NCBI GenBank assembly: GCA_016713235.1
Contig: JADJPN010000003.1
Coordinates: 1-64,000, forward strand
DNA: 64,000 nt
DNA from: Hyphomicrobiales bacterium
GTDB lineage: Bacteria > Pseudomonadota > Alphaproteobacteria > Rhizobiales > Xanthobacteraceae
Direction of reading: 5' to 3'
Shown: positions 34,558 to 43,199 of the stretch, one piece after another
Layout of the letters: every line of letters begins with the position of its first letter
How positions within the stretch are numbered: position 1 is the stretch's first letter
Notes under the pieces: model-generated
Database searches by the model: none
The model's input: the letters and a program-made list of their open reading frames with translations, nothing else
Told to the model about the DNA's origin: nothing
Made by a program: the position numbers and the translations under genes

Positions 34558-35394
34558 TTACGCGCCAGGCACCGAGGCGTTCGGGAAGAACAATTGCTGA
34601 CCGTTGATCTTGTAGTCGTTAATCGCTTTCTGACCCTCTGGTGAGATCAGCCAATCGATAAAGGCCTGGCCTGCTTCCTTCTTTACATGCGCGTGCTTCG
34701 TGGGATTCACGAGCATCACGCCGTATTGATTGAAGAGCCGCTTGTCCCCTTCGACCGAGATCACAAGATCGCCGCGGTTCTTGAAGGAAAGCCAGGTGCC
34801 ACGATCTGCGAGCACATAGGCGTTGGAGGCGGAAGCTGCGTTCAGTGCAGCGCCCATACCCTGGCCGATATCGCGATACCAAGGGCCCTTATCGGCGGCG
34901 ATATTGACGCCCGCGGCCTTCCAGAGATTGAGTTCGGCGGAATGCGTGCCGGATTTGTCGCCGCGCGAGATGAATACCGCACCCGCGTTCTTGATTTTTA
35001 CCAGCGCGGCCGCAATGTCCTTACTGCCGTTCACCTTTGCCGGATCGCCCTTCGGCCCGATGAGTACGAAGTCGTTGTACATCACCGGCTAGCGCTTCAC
35101 GCCGAAACCCTCAGCGACGAAGTTCTCTTCCTGCGACCTGGCGTGCACGAAGACGACATCGGCGTCGCCACGGCGGCCGGTATCGAGCGCTTGTCCGGTG
35201 CCTTGTGAGATCACGCGGACTTCGATGCCGGTCTTTGCCTTGAAGAGCGGCAGAAGATGGCCGAACAGGCCGGAGTCTTGCGTCGATGTCGTCGAGGCGA
35301 CGACGATCGATTTGTCTTGTGCGACGACGCCCTGACCAATTGTCAGTGCAACTGCCGCGGCACCCATCACGAATGCATGCTTGAGTTTGAACAT
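34558..35394 (-). pseudogene. tupA: Tungstate ABC transporter substrate-binding protein TupA, interrupted by an in-frame TAG
   Basis: An exported binding protein (signal peptide ending VVAQ near residue 26). VASTTSTQDSGLFGHLLPLF carries the TTS-type oxyanion motif of tungstate-specific TupA/WtpA-like proteins, followed by VISQGTGQALDTGRRGDADV. After GFGVKR a TAG (35091-35089) interrupts the same frame, which then continues PVMYNDFVLIGPKGDP to the normal C-terminus. Homologues usually have an aromatic residue at this place (RYPVMYNDF or RFPVMYNDF), so a Tyr codon changed to TAG explains it. With read-through the protein is 278 residues, normal for TupA. Mutation or sequence error cannot be told apart here. 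Confidence 0.8.
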
Positions 35395-35417
35395 GAACCT
35401 TTCCTCCCTTTAGTTTT

Positions 35418-36142
35418 TTAGATCAACAGGTCACCCGCCTGGAAACGGCGGGCTTCTTCAGTCTTCGGTTGCTTGAAGAAAGCTTCGGATGGCGAATGTT
35501 CTATGATCTTGCCGCGGTGAAGCAGGATCACATCGCCCGCGAGGCGGCGCGCCGTGCCGAGGTCGTGCGTCGAGATCACGATCTTCACACCGCGCGCAGC
35601 CACCGCGCGCATGACATCTTCCACGGATTTTGCCGCAGCCGGATCGAGACTCGCCGTTGGCTCATCGAGAAAGAGGAGTTCGGGGTCTCGCGCGAGGCTG
35701 CGCGCGAGCGCGAGCCGTTGCTGTTCGCCACCGGAGAGGCGGCGCGCCGGCCGGTCCTCAAAGCCGGAGAGACCGACCAGCGCCAGCAGTTCGGCAATCT
35801 TTTGCTTGCGGGCAGCGCGCGGCATGTTCACCGAAGCGAGCGCATAATCGATGTTGCTCGCCGCCGAGCGCATCAGCATCACCGGCCGCTGAAACAGGAA
35901 CGCGCGTCGGTGGGCACTGCGTGCTGGCGTCCGCCCCAGGTCACGCGTCCGCTCGTTGGCGTAAGCAGCCCCATGCCGATACGAAGCAGCGTTGTCTTGC
36001 CCGCGCCATTAGGGCCGACGACCGCTGTCGGCGCGCCGCTAGAGACGGTGAGCGATTCCATATCGAGGATGCAGCGGTTGCCGGCCTCATATCGAAGCCG
36101 CTCGAACTGAAGCGGTAATTCGCTGTCGGGTGCGCGCATCAT
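35418..36142 (-). pseudogene. tupC: Tungstate ABC transporter ATP-binding protein TupC, one frameshift
   Basis: The minus-strand start at 36142 codes Walker A (VVGPNGAGKTTLLRIGMGL) then runs off frame near 35905. The second frame continues FLFQRPVMLMRSAASN (Q-loop), LSGGEQQRLALARSLA (signature), LLFLDEPTASLDP (Walker B) and STHDLGTARRLAGDV (switch His), ending at 35418. One missing base near 35899-35905 would restore about 241 residues, a normal ABC ATPase. The start overlaps the tupB stop by four bases. Confidence 0.8.
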
Positions 36143-36831
36143 GCGGCTCCGGCCAACCGCTCGCCAGTGCGCCGTACGCCCCAGGCAAGTGCGTTGATGG
36201 CAATCACGATCAGGAGCAGCACCGCGCCAAGGCCGATTGCAAGCGGCAGGTCGCCCTTGGAGGTTTCCAATGCGATCGCTGTCGTCATCGTGCGCGTGAA
36301 GCCGTCGATATTGCCCCCGACAACGATGACCGCGCCAACTTCTGCACAGGCACGCCCGAAGCCCGCGAGCAGGGCAGTGAGCAGGCTAAAGCGTCCGTCC
36401 CACAGTAGTGTCGCAACGCTGCCCGCGGTGCTGACATTCATCGCGGCAAGCTCGTCGCGGTATTGCACCCAGAGGTCAGCGATGGTCTGGCGTGCGAGTG
36501 CGGCGATAATCGGCGTGATCAGGATCGCCTGCGCGATGATCATGGCGCGCGGCGTGAACAGAATGCCGAACGACCCGAGCGGCCCCGAACGAGACAGCAG
36601 AAGAAATACTGCGAGCCCGACCACGACCGGCGGCATGCCCATTAGCGCATTCATAATCACGATGGCGGCGCCGCGGCCCGGAAATTCTTTCAACGCGAGC
36701 AGCGCGCCAAGCGGCAGACCGACCAGCGCGGCAATCAATGTCGCTGTCAGGCTTACATAAAGAGAGAGGGCAATGATGCGATAGAGCGCGGGATCGCCGG
36801 TTACGAGCATCCAGAATGCAGACGAAAACAC
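36139..36831 (-). CDS. tupB: Tungstate ABC transporter permease TupB
   Basis: A 230-residue inner-membrane permease. GTG 36831 is chosen because AGGGG lies eight bases ahead and the protein then begins FSSAFWMLVTGDPALYRI, as TupB does; the frame is open further upstream to 36879. Several TM segments are evident (ALSLYVSLTATLIAALVGLP, AAIVIMNALMGMPPVVVGLA, AIGLGAVLLLIVIAINALAW). The EAA-type loop is FGRACAEVGAVIVVGGNIDG. It is first in a tupB-tupC-tupA operon, divergent from an HTH regulator. Confidence 0.85.
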   Translation of the reverse strand: MFSSAFWMLVTGDPALYRIIALSLYVSLTATLIAALVGLPLGALLALKEFPGRGAAIVIMNALMGMPPVVVGLAVFLLLSRSGPLGSFGILFTPRAMIIAQAILITPIIAALARQTIADLWVQYRDELAAMNVSTAGSVATLLWDGRFSLLTALLAGFGRACAEVGAVIVVGGNIDGFTRTMTTAIALETSKGDLPLAIGLGAVLLLIVIAINALAWGVRRTGERLAGAA

Positions 36832-36892
36832 GATCTCTACCCCTCTGAATTTGATTGCATTTATAATGTGATAGGTCAATTATCGGGAGAGT

Positions 36893-36910
36893 ATGCAGTT
36901 CAATGCAGTT
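36893..36910. promoter_or_regulatory. Two ATGCAGTT direct repeats 10 bp apart in the tup/regulator promoter
   Basis: ATGCAGTT occurs at 36893-36900 and again at 36903-36910, exactly one helical turn apart, in the 87-bp gap between divergent tupB and the HTH regulator. The gap is AT-rich and includes TATAAT at 36862. Tandem repeats on one face of the helix suit a MerR/excisionase-type HTH protein such as the one coded next. Confidence 0.4.
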
Positions 36911-36918
36911 ATATTCAT

Positions 36919-37806
36919 ATGAGCGAGCTACTCACCACCGAAGAAGCCGCGACGTATCTCCGGCTCTCCGAGCGCAAACTTTATGATCTCGTTGCTGCCG
37001 GCACTGTGCCTTGCACAAAGGCAACGGGGCGCTGGCTGTTTCCGAAAGCCGACCTCGATCAATGGCTCGCCGCAGAAGCAATCAAGCCGCAAGCGCTATC
37101 GCGTGCACCTGCGCCTGCGATCGTCGGCGGTAGTCAGGACCCGCTGCTCGACTGGGCCTTGCGCGAGAGCGGTTCGGCGCTCGCAAGCCTGCCAGAGGGC
37201 AGCGAAAGCGGTTTGCGCCGTTTGCGAAACCGGGAGATCGTTGCGGCGGCGATCCATCGGCATCGGCTGAACGGTGATGACGAAGACGCAAATATCGATG
37301 CTGTTGCGGCCGACTCAAGCCTCTTCGACGCCGTGGTCGTTTCCTTCGTGCGAAGAGAGCAGGGTCTGCTGGTAGCACCGGGCAATCCGAAGAAACTGTC
37401 CGATATGAAGTCCGTTCTGAAAAACAAGGCGCGGATCGCGATGCGCCCGCAAGGCGCTGGCGCGCAGCTGTTGTTGTTCGCGCTGTTGAAGGCGGCGGAA
37501 GCCGATGCCGGGCAAGTCTCGCGCGACGCGCCGGTCTGTCACACCGGCGCTGAGGTTGCGCAAGCGGTTCGCCAGAGCCGCGTGGACTGCGGGATCGCGA
37601 CGCGCGCGGTGGCAGCGGCTGCTGGCGTGGATTTTGTTTCGCTTGTCTGGGAAAGATTTGATCTCGTGCTGCGCCAGCGCGACTATTTTCTGCCTTCCCA
37701 GCAGGCGCTGTTTACTTTCCTGCGGAGCGCTTCATTCCGGAATCGCGCGAAGGAGTTACCGGGCTATGATGTGGAAGAGGCGGGTAGCATCCGGCTTACG
37801 AAGTAG
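36919..37806 (+). CDS. Helix-turn-helix regulator with C-terminal PBP-like sensor domain
   Basis: A 295-residue regulator. ATG 36919 begins an AlpA/excisionase-type HTH (LLTTEEAATYLRLSERKLYD then LVAAGTVPCTKATGRWLFPK, residues 3-43). The rest (about 70-290) is a PBP_like domain (DPLLDWALRESGSALASLPE, AIHRHRLNGDDEDANI, ARIAMRPQGAGAQLLLFALL, ESRVDCGIATRAVAAAAGVD-like text). The same domain is fused to MoeA at 12111-14120. Divergent orientation to tupBCA suggests that it senses tungstate, molybdate or the cofactor and controls uptake; that is inference. Confidence 0.82.
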   Translation: MSELLTTEEAATYLRLSERKLYDLVAAGTVPCTKATGRWLFPKADLDQWLAAEAIKPQALSRAPAPAIVGGSQDPLLDWALRESGSALASLPEGSESGLRRLRNREIVAAAIHRHRLNGDDEDANIDAVAADSSLFDAVVVSFVRREQGLLVAPGNPKKLSDMKSVLKNKARIAMRPQGAGAQLLLFALLKAAEADAGQVSRDAPVCHTGAEVAQAVRQSRVDCGIATRAVAAAAGVDFVSLVWERFDLVLRQRDYFLPSQQALFTFLRSASFRNRAKELPGYDVEEAGSIRLTK

Positions 37807-37842
37807 TCCCGCCTCCGCAGTGGAAGTACTGAAAGAAATCTC

Positions 37843-39006
37843 GTGAGCGAAAATTTCGATGCGATTATCGTGGGCCTCGGCGCGATGGGGTCGGCGGCGG
37901 CCTATCAATTCGCAAAGCGCCGCGCAAAAGTGCTTGGTCTCGACCGCTATGCCCCGCCGCATACGTTGGGCTCCACCCATGGCGAAACGCGGATTACCCG
38001 CGTGGCCAATGGCGAAGGTCTCGAATACTCGCCGCTCGCCTTGCGCGCAAACATTTTGTGGCGTGAGATCGAGCGCGAATCCGGTGCCGGTTTGCTGACG
38101 CAAAATGGTTTCGCTGCCATTGCAGGGAAAAAACGCGCTGCCAAGGCGGGTAACGCCGAGTTTCTCGAAGTTACCATTGCTGCCGCGAAGGCCGCCGGCA
38201 TCGATTACGAAATTTTCGCTGGCAAGGAATTTCGCGAACGCTTTCCCGCGTTCAATGTGCAGGACGACGACACTGTATATTTCGACCGCGTCGGCGGTTT
38301 TCTCCGCCCGGAGGCTTGCGTCGAAACACAGCTCAAGCTCGCAAAGAACAAAGGCGCGGAAATTCACTTGAATGAGCAGGTGCTGACTTTCGAGCAGACG
38401 CACGGCATGGTTCGCGTAAAAACCGCTGCCGCGGAGTATTCGGCGAAGACTCTCGTTCTCGCCGCGGGACCTTGGCTTCCGGAACTGATGGAAGCGAAGC
38501 TGATGCCGGGGCTGAAAGTGACACGGCAGATCGTCTGCTGGTTTCGCGTGAAAGCCGCCGCACGCATTGAGGATTTTCAGCCGCAACGCTTCCCGGTTTT
38601 CGTCTGGCAGGTTCCGGCGGAGCAGATTTCCTACGGCTTCCCGGCGCTCGGCGGTCGGGAAGACGGCGTGAAAGTCTCGACCGAGCAATACGCCGTTGCT
38701 GTCGATCCCGACAACATGGACCGGACCGTCTCGGTGGCCGAGCAGAACGCTTTATATGACGAGTATGTTGGCCCCTACTTCCCGGGCTTGGACCGCGCCT
38801 GTGTCCGCTCTGCCGTTTGTCTTTACACCAGCGTCCCGGACAGCCGGTTTGTGATCGACCGTCATCCCGTTCATTCCGGGGTGATCGTCGCTTCACCCTG
38901 TTCCGGCCATGGCTTCAAGCACTCTGCGGCCATTGGCGAGGCGGTGGCGCAAATGGCGCTCGGCGAGCCGCATTTGGACCTGTCGGAATTTCGCTTCCGC
39001 GCCTGA
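37843..39006 (+). CDS. N-methyl-L-tryptophan oxidase / monomeric sarcosine oxidase family flavoprotein
   Basis: A 387-residue FAD enzyme of the MSOX/MTOX family that oxidises secondary amines to aldehyde or demethylated amine and H2O2. It starts at GTG 37843 with the dinucleotide fold DAIIVGLGAMGSAAAYQFAK. The motif STHGETRITR near 46 is typical. The C-terminal AVCLYTSVPDSRFVIDRHP contains the Cys to which FAD is covalently bound in this family, and SPCSGHGFKHS follows. Substrate cannot be set from sequence. It stands alone between the regulator and the phosphate genes. Confidence 0.85.
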   Translation: MSENFDAIIVGLGAMGSAAAYQFAKRRAKVLGLDRYAPPHTLGSTHGETRITRVANGEGLEYSPLALRANILWREIERESGAGLLTQNGFAAIAGKKRAAKAGNAEFLEVTIAAAKAAGIDYEIFAGKEFRERFPAFNVQDDDTVYFDRVGGFLRPEACVETQLKLAKNKGAEIHLNEQVLTFEQTHGMVRVKTAAAEYSAKTLVLAAGPWLPELMEAKLMPGLKVTRQIVCWFRVKAAARIEDFQPQRFPVFVWQVPAEQISYGFPALGGREDGVKVSTEQYAVAVDPDNMDRTVSVAEQNALYDEYVGPYFPGLDRACVRSAVCLYTSVPDSRFVIDRHPVHSGVIVASPCSGHGFKHSAAIGEAVAQMALGEPHLDLSEFRFRA

Positions 39007-39111
39007 CCGAGCCCCGTCCAAGGCTGGGCAAAGGGCCAAACCCGCCTCACCAGCGTTGGCACAATCCGCTAAAATGCTCTCACCGATTCTCTGGTTTTGC
39101 GGGATAGACAA

Positions 39112-39756
39112 ATGCTCGGTTGGTTTCAGGCTCTTATGCCTAAGGAAGAGCGCTTCTTCGAGCTCTTCTCACGCCATGCCGCGGTCGTTCATGCTGGCGC
39201 CGAGGCGCTTAAGGGCCTGCTTCAGGGCGGCGACAAGATCGAGCACTACTGCAAGGCCATCTTCGACCGCGAAGCCGAGGCCGACGAAATCGCCCGCGAG
39301 GCGCTGACCGCCGTCCGCCGCACCTTCATCACCCCGTTCGACCGCACCGATATTCAGGATCTCGTTAACTCGCTGGATGACTCCATCGACCAGATGAACA
39401 AGACCGCCAAGCTCATCGCGCTTTATGAAGTGAAAAGTTTCGACCTGCAGATGCAGCAGATGGCGGCCATGGCGCCGGTAGCGGCCAAGCTCGTGCAGCA
39501 GGCGATGCCGCTGCTCGCTTCCATCGGGAAGAACAATGCCGAACTTCACCGTCTCACCGAACAGATCATCGAAATCGAGGAGCAGTCGGACCGGTTGCAT
39601 GACGCTGGTCGCAAGGCGTTGTTCCTCGCGAACCGCGATGGCAACGCGATGAATTTCATTATCGGCGGCGAAATCTACGATCACCTCGAGAAGGTCATCG
39701 ACCGTTTTGAAGACGTGGCGAACGAAGTCAGCGCACTCGTCACCGACCATCTTTAG
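39112..39756 (+). CDS. DUF47 (PhoU-like) family protein
   Basis: A 214-residue all-helical protein. ATG 39112 gives the family start LGWFQALMPKEERFFELFSR. Blocks AIFDREAEADEIAREALTAV and FITPFDRTDIQDLVNSLDDS then IDQMNKTAKL are the metal-binding, PhoU-like repeats with acidic clusters (EAEAD, DDSIDQ). DUF47 proteins are coded next to Pit transporters and are thought to regulate them; the pit gene follows after 15 bp. Confidence 0.88.
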   Translation: MLGWFQALMPKEERFFELFSRHAAVVHAGAEALKGLLQGGDKIEHYCKAIFDREAEADEIAREALTAVRRTFITPFDRTDIQDLVNSLDDSIDQMNKTAKLIALYEVKSFDLQMQQMAAMAPVAAKLVQQAMPLLASIGKNNAELHRLTEQIIEIEEQSDRLHDAGRKALFLANRDGNAMNFIIGGEIYDHLEKVIDRFEDVANEVSALVTDHL

Positions 39757-39771
39757 GCACGGCGTACCGCA

Positions 39772-40776
39772 ATGGACGCGACCATAAGCCTCCAGGTTTT
39801 GATCTTCCTGATTCTCGTCGCATTGCTGTTCGATTTTCTGAACGGTTTGCACGACGCCGCGAACTCGATCGCAACCATTGTGTCTACGCGCGTGCTGCGG
39901 CCGAAATACGCGGTGATGTGGGCTGCGTTCTTCAACTTCATCGCGTTTCTGTTTTTCGGCCTGCATGTCGCGAACACCGTGGGCACCGGCATCGTCTCGG
40001 CCGGCATCGTCGATGCACGCGTCATCTTCGGTGCTTTGATGGGCGCGATTACGTGGAACGTCGTGACATGGTGGGCGGGGATCCCGTCGAGCAGTTCGCA
40101 TGCTTTGATCGGCGGCCTGCTCGGCGCTGCGGTCACCAAGGCCGGTAGCGTCGCGATTGTTTGGGCTGGAGTGATCAAGACTTCAGCGGCCATAGTGCTC
40201 TCGCCGATGACCGGTTTTTTCCTGGCGCTGATGCTGGTGCTGTTGGTGTCGTGGCTTTTCGTGCGTGTCAGTCCGCGCTCCGTGGACAGCACGTTTCGCA
40301 GTCTGCAATTCATCTCGGCGTCGCTCTATTCGCTCGGTCATGGTGGCAATGACGCGCAGAAGACCATGGGCATCATCGCGGTTCTTTTGTTCTCGACCGG
40401 CCATCTCGGCAGCGAATTTTACGTGCCGTTCTGGGTTGTCCTTTCCTGCCAGTTTTTCATGGGGCTCGGCACGTTGATGGGCGGCTGGCGCATTGTGCAC
40501 ACCATGGGCTCGAAGATCACGCGCCTCACGCCCATGCAGGGGTGCTGCGCGGAAACTGGCGGCGCGATAACGCTGTTTGCCGCGACCTATCTCGGCATTC
40601 CGGTTTCCACCACGCACACGATCACGGGCTCGATCATCGGCGTCGGCGCGGCGCGCAAGGTTTCCGCGGTGCGCTGGAACGTCGCGAGCAACATCGTCTA
40701 TGCGTGGATCATCACGCTTCCCGCTTCAGCCTTCATCGCCGCGGCGTTTTATCTCCTGACCGGCCTGTTCTCTTGA
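39772..40776 (+). CDS. pit: Inorganic phosphate transporter, Pit family
   Basis: A 334-residue inner-membrane symporter for metal phosphate. The duplicated Pit signatures are seen: FLNGLHDAANSIATIVSTRV near 23-42 and LYSLGHGGNDAQKTMGIIAV near 182-201. About ten hydrophobic segments are present. It is cotranscribed with the DUF47 gene upstream. Its TGA overlaps the TTG start of the Nudix gene. Confidence 0.92.
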   Translation: MDATISLQVLIFLILVALLFDFLNGLHDAANSIATIVSTRVLRPKYAVMWAAFFNFIAFLFFGLHVANTVGTGIVSAGIVDARVIFGALMGAITWNVVTWWAGIPSSSSHALIGGLLGAAVTKAGSVAIVWAGVIKTSAAIVLSPMTGFFLALMLVLLVSWLFVRVSPRSVDSTFRSLQFISASLYSLGHGGNDAQKTMGIIAVLLFSTGHLGSEFYVPFWVVLSCQFFMGLGTLMGGWRIVHTMGSKITRLTPMQGCCAETGGAITLFAATYLGIPVSTTHTITGSIIGVGAARKVSAVRWNVASNIVYAWIITLPASAFIAAAFYLLTGLFS

Positions 40777-41204
40777 CCGGAAAGACCGCCAATGCCCGGC
40801 AATATGCCGCCCTTCCTTACCGGCGGAATAAGAAGGGCGTTGTCGAGATCATGCTCGTCACGTCGCGCGAGACACGTCGCTGGATCATTCCAAAAGGATG
40901 GCCGATTTCAGGTGTGGAGCCCAAGAATCTCGCAGCGCTTGAGGCGATGGAGGAGGCGGGCTTACTCGGGAAGGTCGGCGACGAGCCGATCGGCGTCTAT
41001 CACTACGATAAGAAACGCGGCGACGGCTCGATCGTGAATTGCACGGTCGATACTTTTGCCATGGAAGTCGAGCAGCAGATGCCCGCATGGCCAGAGCAGG
41101 ACCAGCGTACGACCCAATGGTTTGCACCCGAGCAAGCGGCGGAGCAGGTGCAAGAGCCGGAACTGCGCGAACTCATCAAAAAGTTCGCCAAGCAAATCCG
41201 TTGA
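40773..41204 (+). CDS. Nudix hydrolase
   Basis: A 143-residue protein. TTG 40773 overlaps the pit stop and gives the N-terminus LTGKTANARQYAALPYR. The Nudix box lies at GWPISGVEPKNLAALEAMEE then AGL (about 44-66). The catalytic Glu cluster EAMEEAG is intact but the Arg of the usual REUxEE core is Leu here. The C-terminal half is typical for the diphosphoinositol/diadenosine polyphosphate-like subgroup of alphaproteobacteria. Beside phosphate transport genes, a role in clearing nucleoside or inositol polyphosphates is possible but unproven. Confidence 0.82.
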   Translation: MTGKTANARQYAALPYRRNKKGVVEIMLVTSRETRRWIIPKGWPISGVEPKNLAALEAMEEAGLLGKVGDEPIGVYHYDKKRGDGSIVNCTVDTFAMEVEQQMPAWPEQDQRTTQWFAPEQAAEQVQEPELRELIKKFAKQIR

Positions 41205-41479
41205 AGAAGCAGTGGTCTTTTGTATACGTGCTCGGCTGTTCCGACCGGCATGGCGTGCGCACTTATGTCGGCTGGACCAACGATATCGCGAAGCGTCTGG
41301 CACGCCACAACACAGGCAAAGGCGCGCGCTCCACGCGCGGTCGCGCGTGGCAGTTGCTTTACGTCGAATACTTTGAAAGCCGGAACGAGGCCATGCGCCG
41401 CGAGTATTTTCTGAAGCGTGCGCGCGTTTTCCGCAAGAAGCTGAGCGCGGGTATTTCGCTTTTCAGTCCAGTGTCTTAG
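41201..41479 (+). CDS. GIY-YIG nuclease family protein (YhbQ/UPF0213-like)
   Basis: A 92-residue single-domain protein. TTG 41201 overlaps the stop of the Nudix gene, mirroring the start of that gene. FVYVLGCSDRHGVRTYVGWT gives the GIY-YIG pair, with Arg in IAKRLARHN, and the metal-binding Glu near YFESRNEAMRREYFLKR. This is the chromosomal type seen in most proteobacteria, thought to act on damaged or branched DNA, and is not mobile. It is distinct from the frameshifted GIY-YIG remnant at 3.2-3.6 kb. Confidence 0.85.
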   Translation: MKKQWSFVYVLGCSDRHGVRTYVGWTNDIAKRLARHNTGKGARSTRGRAWQLLYVEYFESRNEAMRREYFLKRARVFRKKLSAGISLFSPVS

Positions 41480-41488
41480 AGCGGGGCC

Positions 41489-42730
41489 ATGAAGACAGAA
41501 AACGAGATCCGGGAAGCCGCCGTGATCGGCGCGGGGCCTGCGGGTCTGATTGCGGCCGAGGAAATCGCGAAGGCGGGATTTCGCGTGACGGTGTACGAGC
41601 GGATGCCGTCCGCGGGCAGAAAGTTTTTGCTCGCAGGCCGCGGCGGCTTGAACCTCACGCATGGCGAGGACTTCGAGAATTTCCTGCGCCGCTACGGTCA
41701 CCGCGCGCAAACGCTACGCGCGGCAATTCAGAGTTTTCCTCCGGAAAAGCTGCGGGCTTGGAGCGAGAGTCTTGGGCAAAAAACTTTCGAGGGTTCGAGC
41801 GGCCGCATTTTTCCGGAGGCCTTCAAGACATCGCCTTTGCTGCGCGCGTGGCTGCGGCGGCTGACTGAAATGGGTGTAACTTTCGAGTTTCGTCATCGCT
41901 GGCTTGGCTGGAGCGCGGACGGCGCGCTTCTTTTCGATACGCCGAAGGGAAAGATAAATGTGACGCCCGCCGCCGTCGTGCTCGGTCTTGGTGGTGCGAG
42001 CTGGCCGCGTCTCGGTTCGGATGGCTCGTGGGCGGAAATTCTCGCGGGCGTAGGTGTGAAACTCTTACCGTTGCTTCCGGCGAATTGCGGTTTCGAAGTC
42101 GCTTGGTCGGATAATTTTCGCGAGCGTTTTTCCGGCACGCCCTTGAAGCGTATTGCCTTGAAATCGTCCGGGGCAATGGTGCGTGGCGAAGCGGTAATCG
42201 CGAACTACGGCCTTGAAGGCGGCGCGGTCTATGCGCTGTCGTCGCGTCTTCGCGAAGAAATTCTCGCAGAAGGGAAAGCCACGTTGCACGTAGCGCTGCG
42301 TCCAGATTTTTCGGATGAGCAGGTAACTGCGAAACTAGGCGCGCCACGCGGCAAGCAATCGTTCTCGAACTTTCTGCGAAAGGCGATCAATCTGCCGCCG
42401 GTAGCGATTGCACTGTTGCAGGAATGGGCTGCCGCAAATAACGCGCGACTTTCCGAGTTGTCCCCTGATCATCTCGCCATGCTCGTCAACCACTTGCCGC
42501 TGACCTTGACCGGCATCGCGCCGATAGAATCCGCGATCTCCACCGCGGGCGGAATCGTGTTGGAAGAACTCGACCCGGATTTCATGCTGCGCAAACTGCC
42601 CGGTGTGTTTGCTGCGGGCGAGATGCTCGACTGGGAGGCGCCGACCGGCGGGTATCTGTTGCAGGCGTGCTTTGCGACGGGGGTGGCAGCGGGCATGGGT
42701 GCCGTGCGTTGGCTGAAAGCCCATATATAG
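41489..42730 (+). CDS. BaiN/HI0933-like NAD(P)/FAD-dependent oxidoreductase (TIGR03862-type)
   Basis: A 413-residue flavoprotein. The FAD-binding fold VIGAGPAGLIAAEEIAKAGF near 12-31 is followed by SAGRKFLLAGRGGLNLTHGE near 46, the family mark, then GRIFPEAFKTSPLLRAWLR and a C-terminal second FAD contact (STAGGIVLEELD, VFAAGEMLDWEAPTGGYLLQ then ACFATG). Length is as expected. Physiological substrate is unknown. Confidence 0.88.
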   Translation: MKTENEIREAAVIGAGPAGLIAAEEIAKAGFRVTVYERMPSAGRKFLLAGRGGLNLTHGEDFENFLRRYGHRAQTLRAAIQSFPPEKLRAWSESLGQKTFEGSSGRIFPEAFKTSPLLRAWLRRLTEMGVTFEFRHRWLGWSADGALLFDTPKGKINVTPAAVVLGLGGASWPRLGSDGSWAEILAGVGVKLLPLLPANCGFEVAWSDNFRERFSGTPLKRIALKSSGAMVRGEAVIANYGLEGGAVYALSSRLREEILAEGKATLHVALRPDFSDEQVTAKLGAPRGKQSFSNFLRKAINLPPVAIALLQEWAAANNARLSELSPDHLAMLVNHLPLTLTGIAPIESAISTAGGIVLEELDPDFMLRKLPGVFAAGEMLDWEAPTGGYLLQACFATGVAAGMGAVRWLKAHI

Positions 42731-42738
42731 TGGGCGCC

Positions 42739-43116
42739 ATGAACGCCGGAAAAAAATCCGAACGCCGAATCTCGATCCGTTTCGACCTTGCGTCGGGTCC
42801 GCGCATCGGGCCGGGCAAGATCGTGCTTCTCGAAGCGATTGCAGAAACCGGCTCGATCTCAGCGGGCGCACGGCGATTGGGCATGTCCTACAAGAAAGCG
42901 TGGCTCTTGATCGATGCCTTCAACAACACCTTTCACGAGCCGGTTATTTCCACCGAAACCGGCGGAGAGCAGGGCGGCGGCGCCACGCTGACCGAAACCG
43001 GAAAAGAAATACTGCGTCTATTCAAGAAATTGGAAACGGAAGCCGGGAGCGCGACAGAAGCAACGCGCAAAGCGTTCGACGATTTGGTGAAAGCGCCGCC
43101 GGGCAAGAAAAAGTAA
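42739..43116 (+). CDS. ModE-like winged-helix regulator (N-terminal domain only)
   Basis: A 125-residue protein. ATG 42739 starts nine bases after the flavoprotein stop. RIGPGKIVLLEAIAETGSIS then AGARRLGMSYKKAWLLIDAF is the ModE/LysR-type winged helix, and GGEQGGGATLTETGKEIL is the family's wing. The C-terminal Mop (molybdate-binding) domains of full ModE are absent, as in many alphaproteobacterial homologues. A Mo-box-like palindrome lies 84 bp downstream of the stop. Molybdate sensing without Mop domains would need another component. Confidence 0.82.
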   Translation: MNAGKKSERRISIRFDLASGPRIGPGKIVLLEAIAETGSISAGARRLGMSYKKAWLLIDAFNNTFHEPVISTETGGEQGGGATLTETGKEILRLFKKLETEAGSATEATRKAFDDLVKAPPGKKK

Positions 43117-43199
43117 CCCGGAGCCGCCAACGACACGCGCCAAGCGACACTCCGGGTAAATACCCGACAGGAAGAAGCTTGTCCTTCTGCCGGGGAATG

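Noticed and set aside
39007..39111. Sigma-54-like promoter (TGGCAC with a later GC) before the DUF47 gene
   Set aside because: The spacing between the GG and GC elements is about two bases too short for a sigma-54 site.
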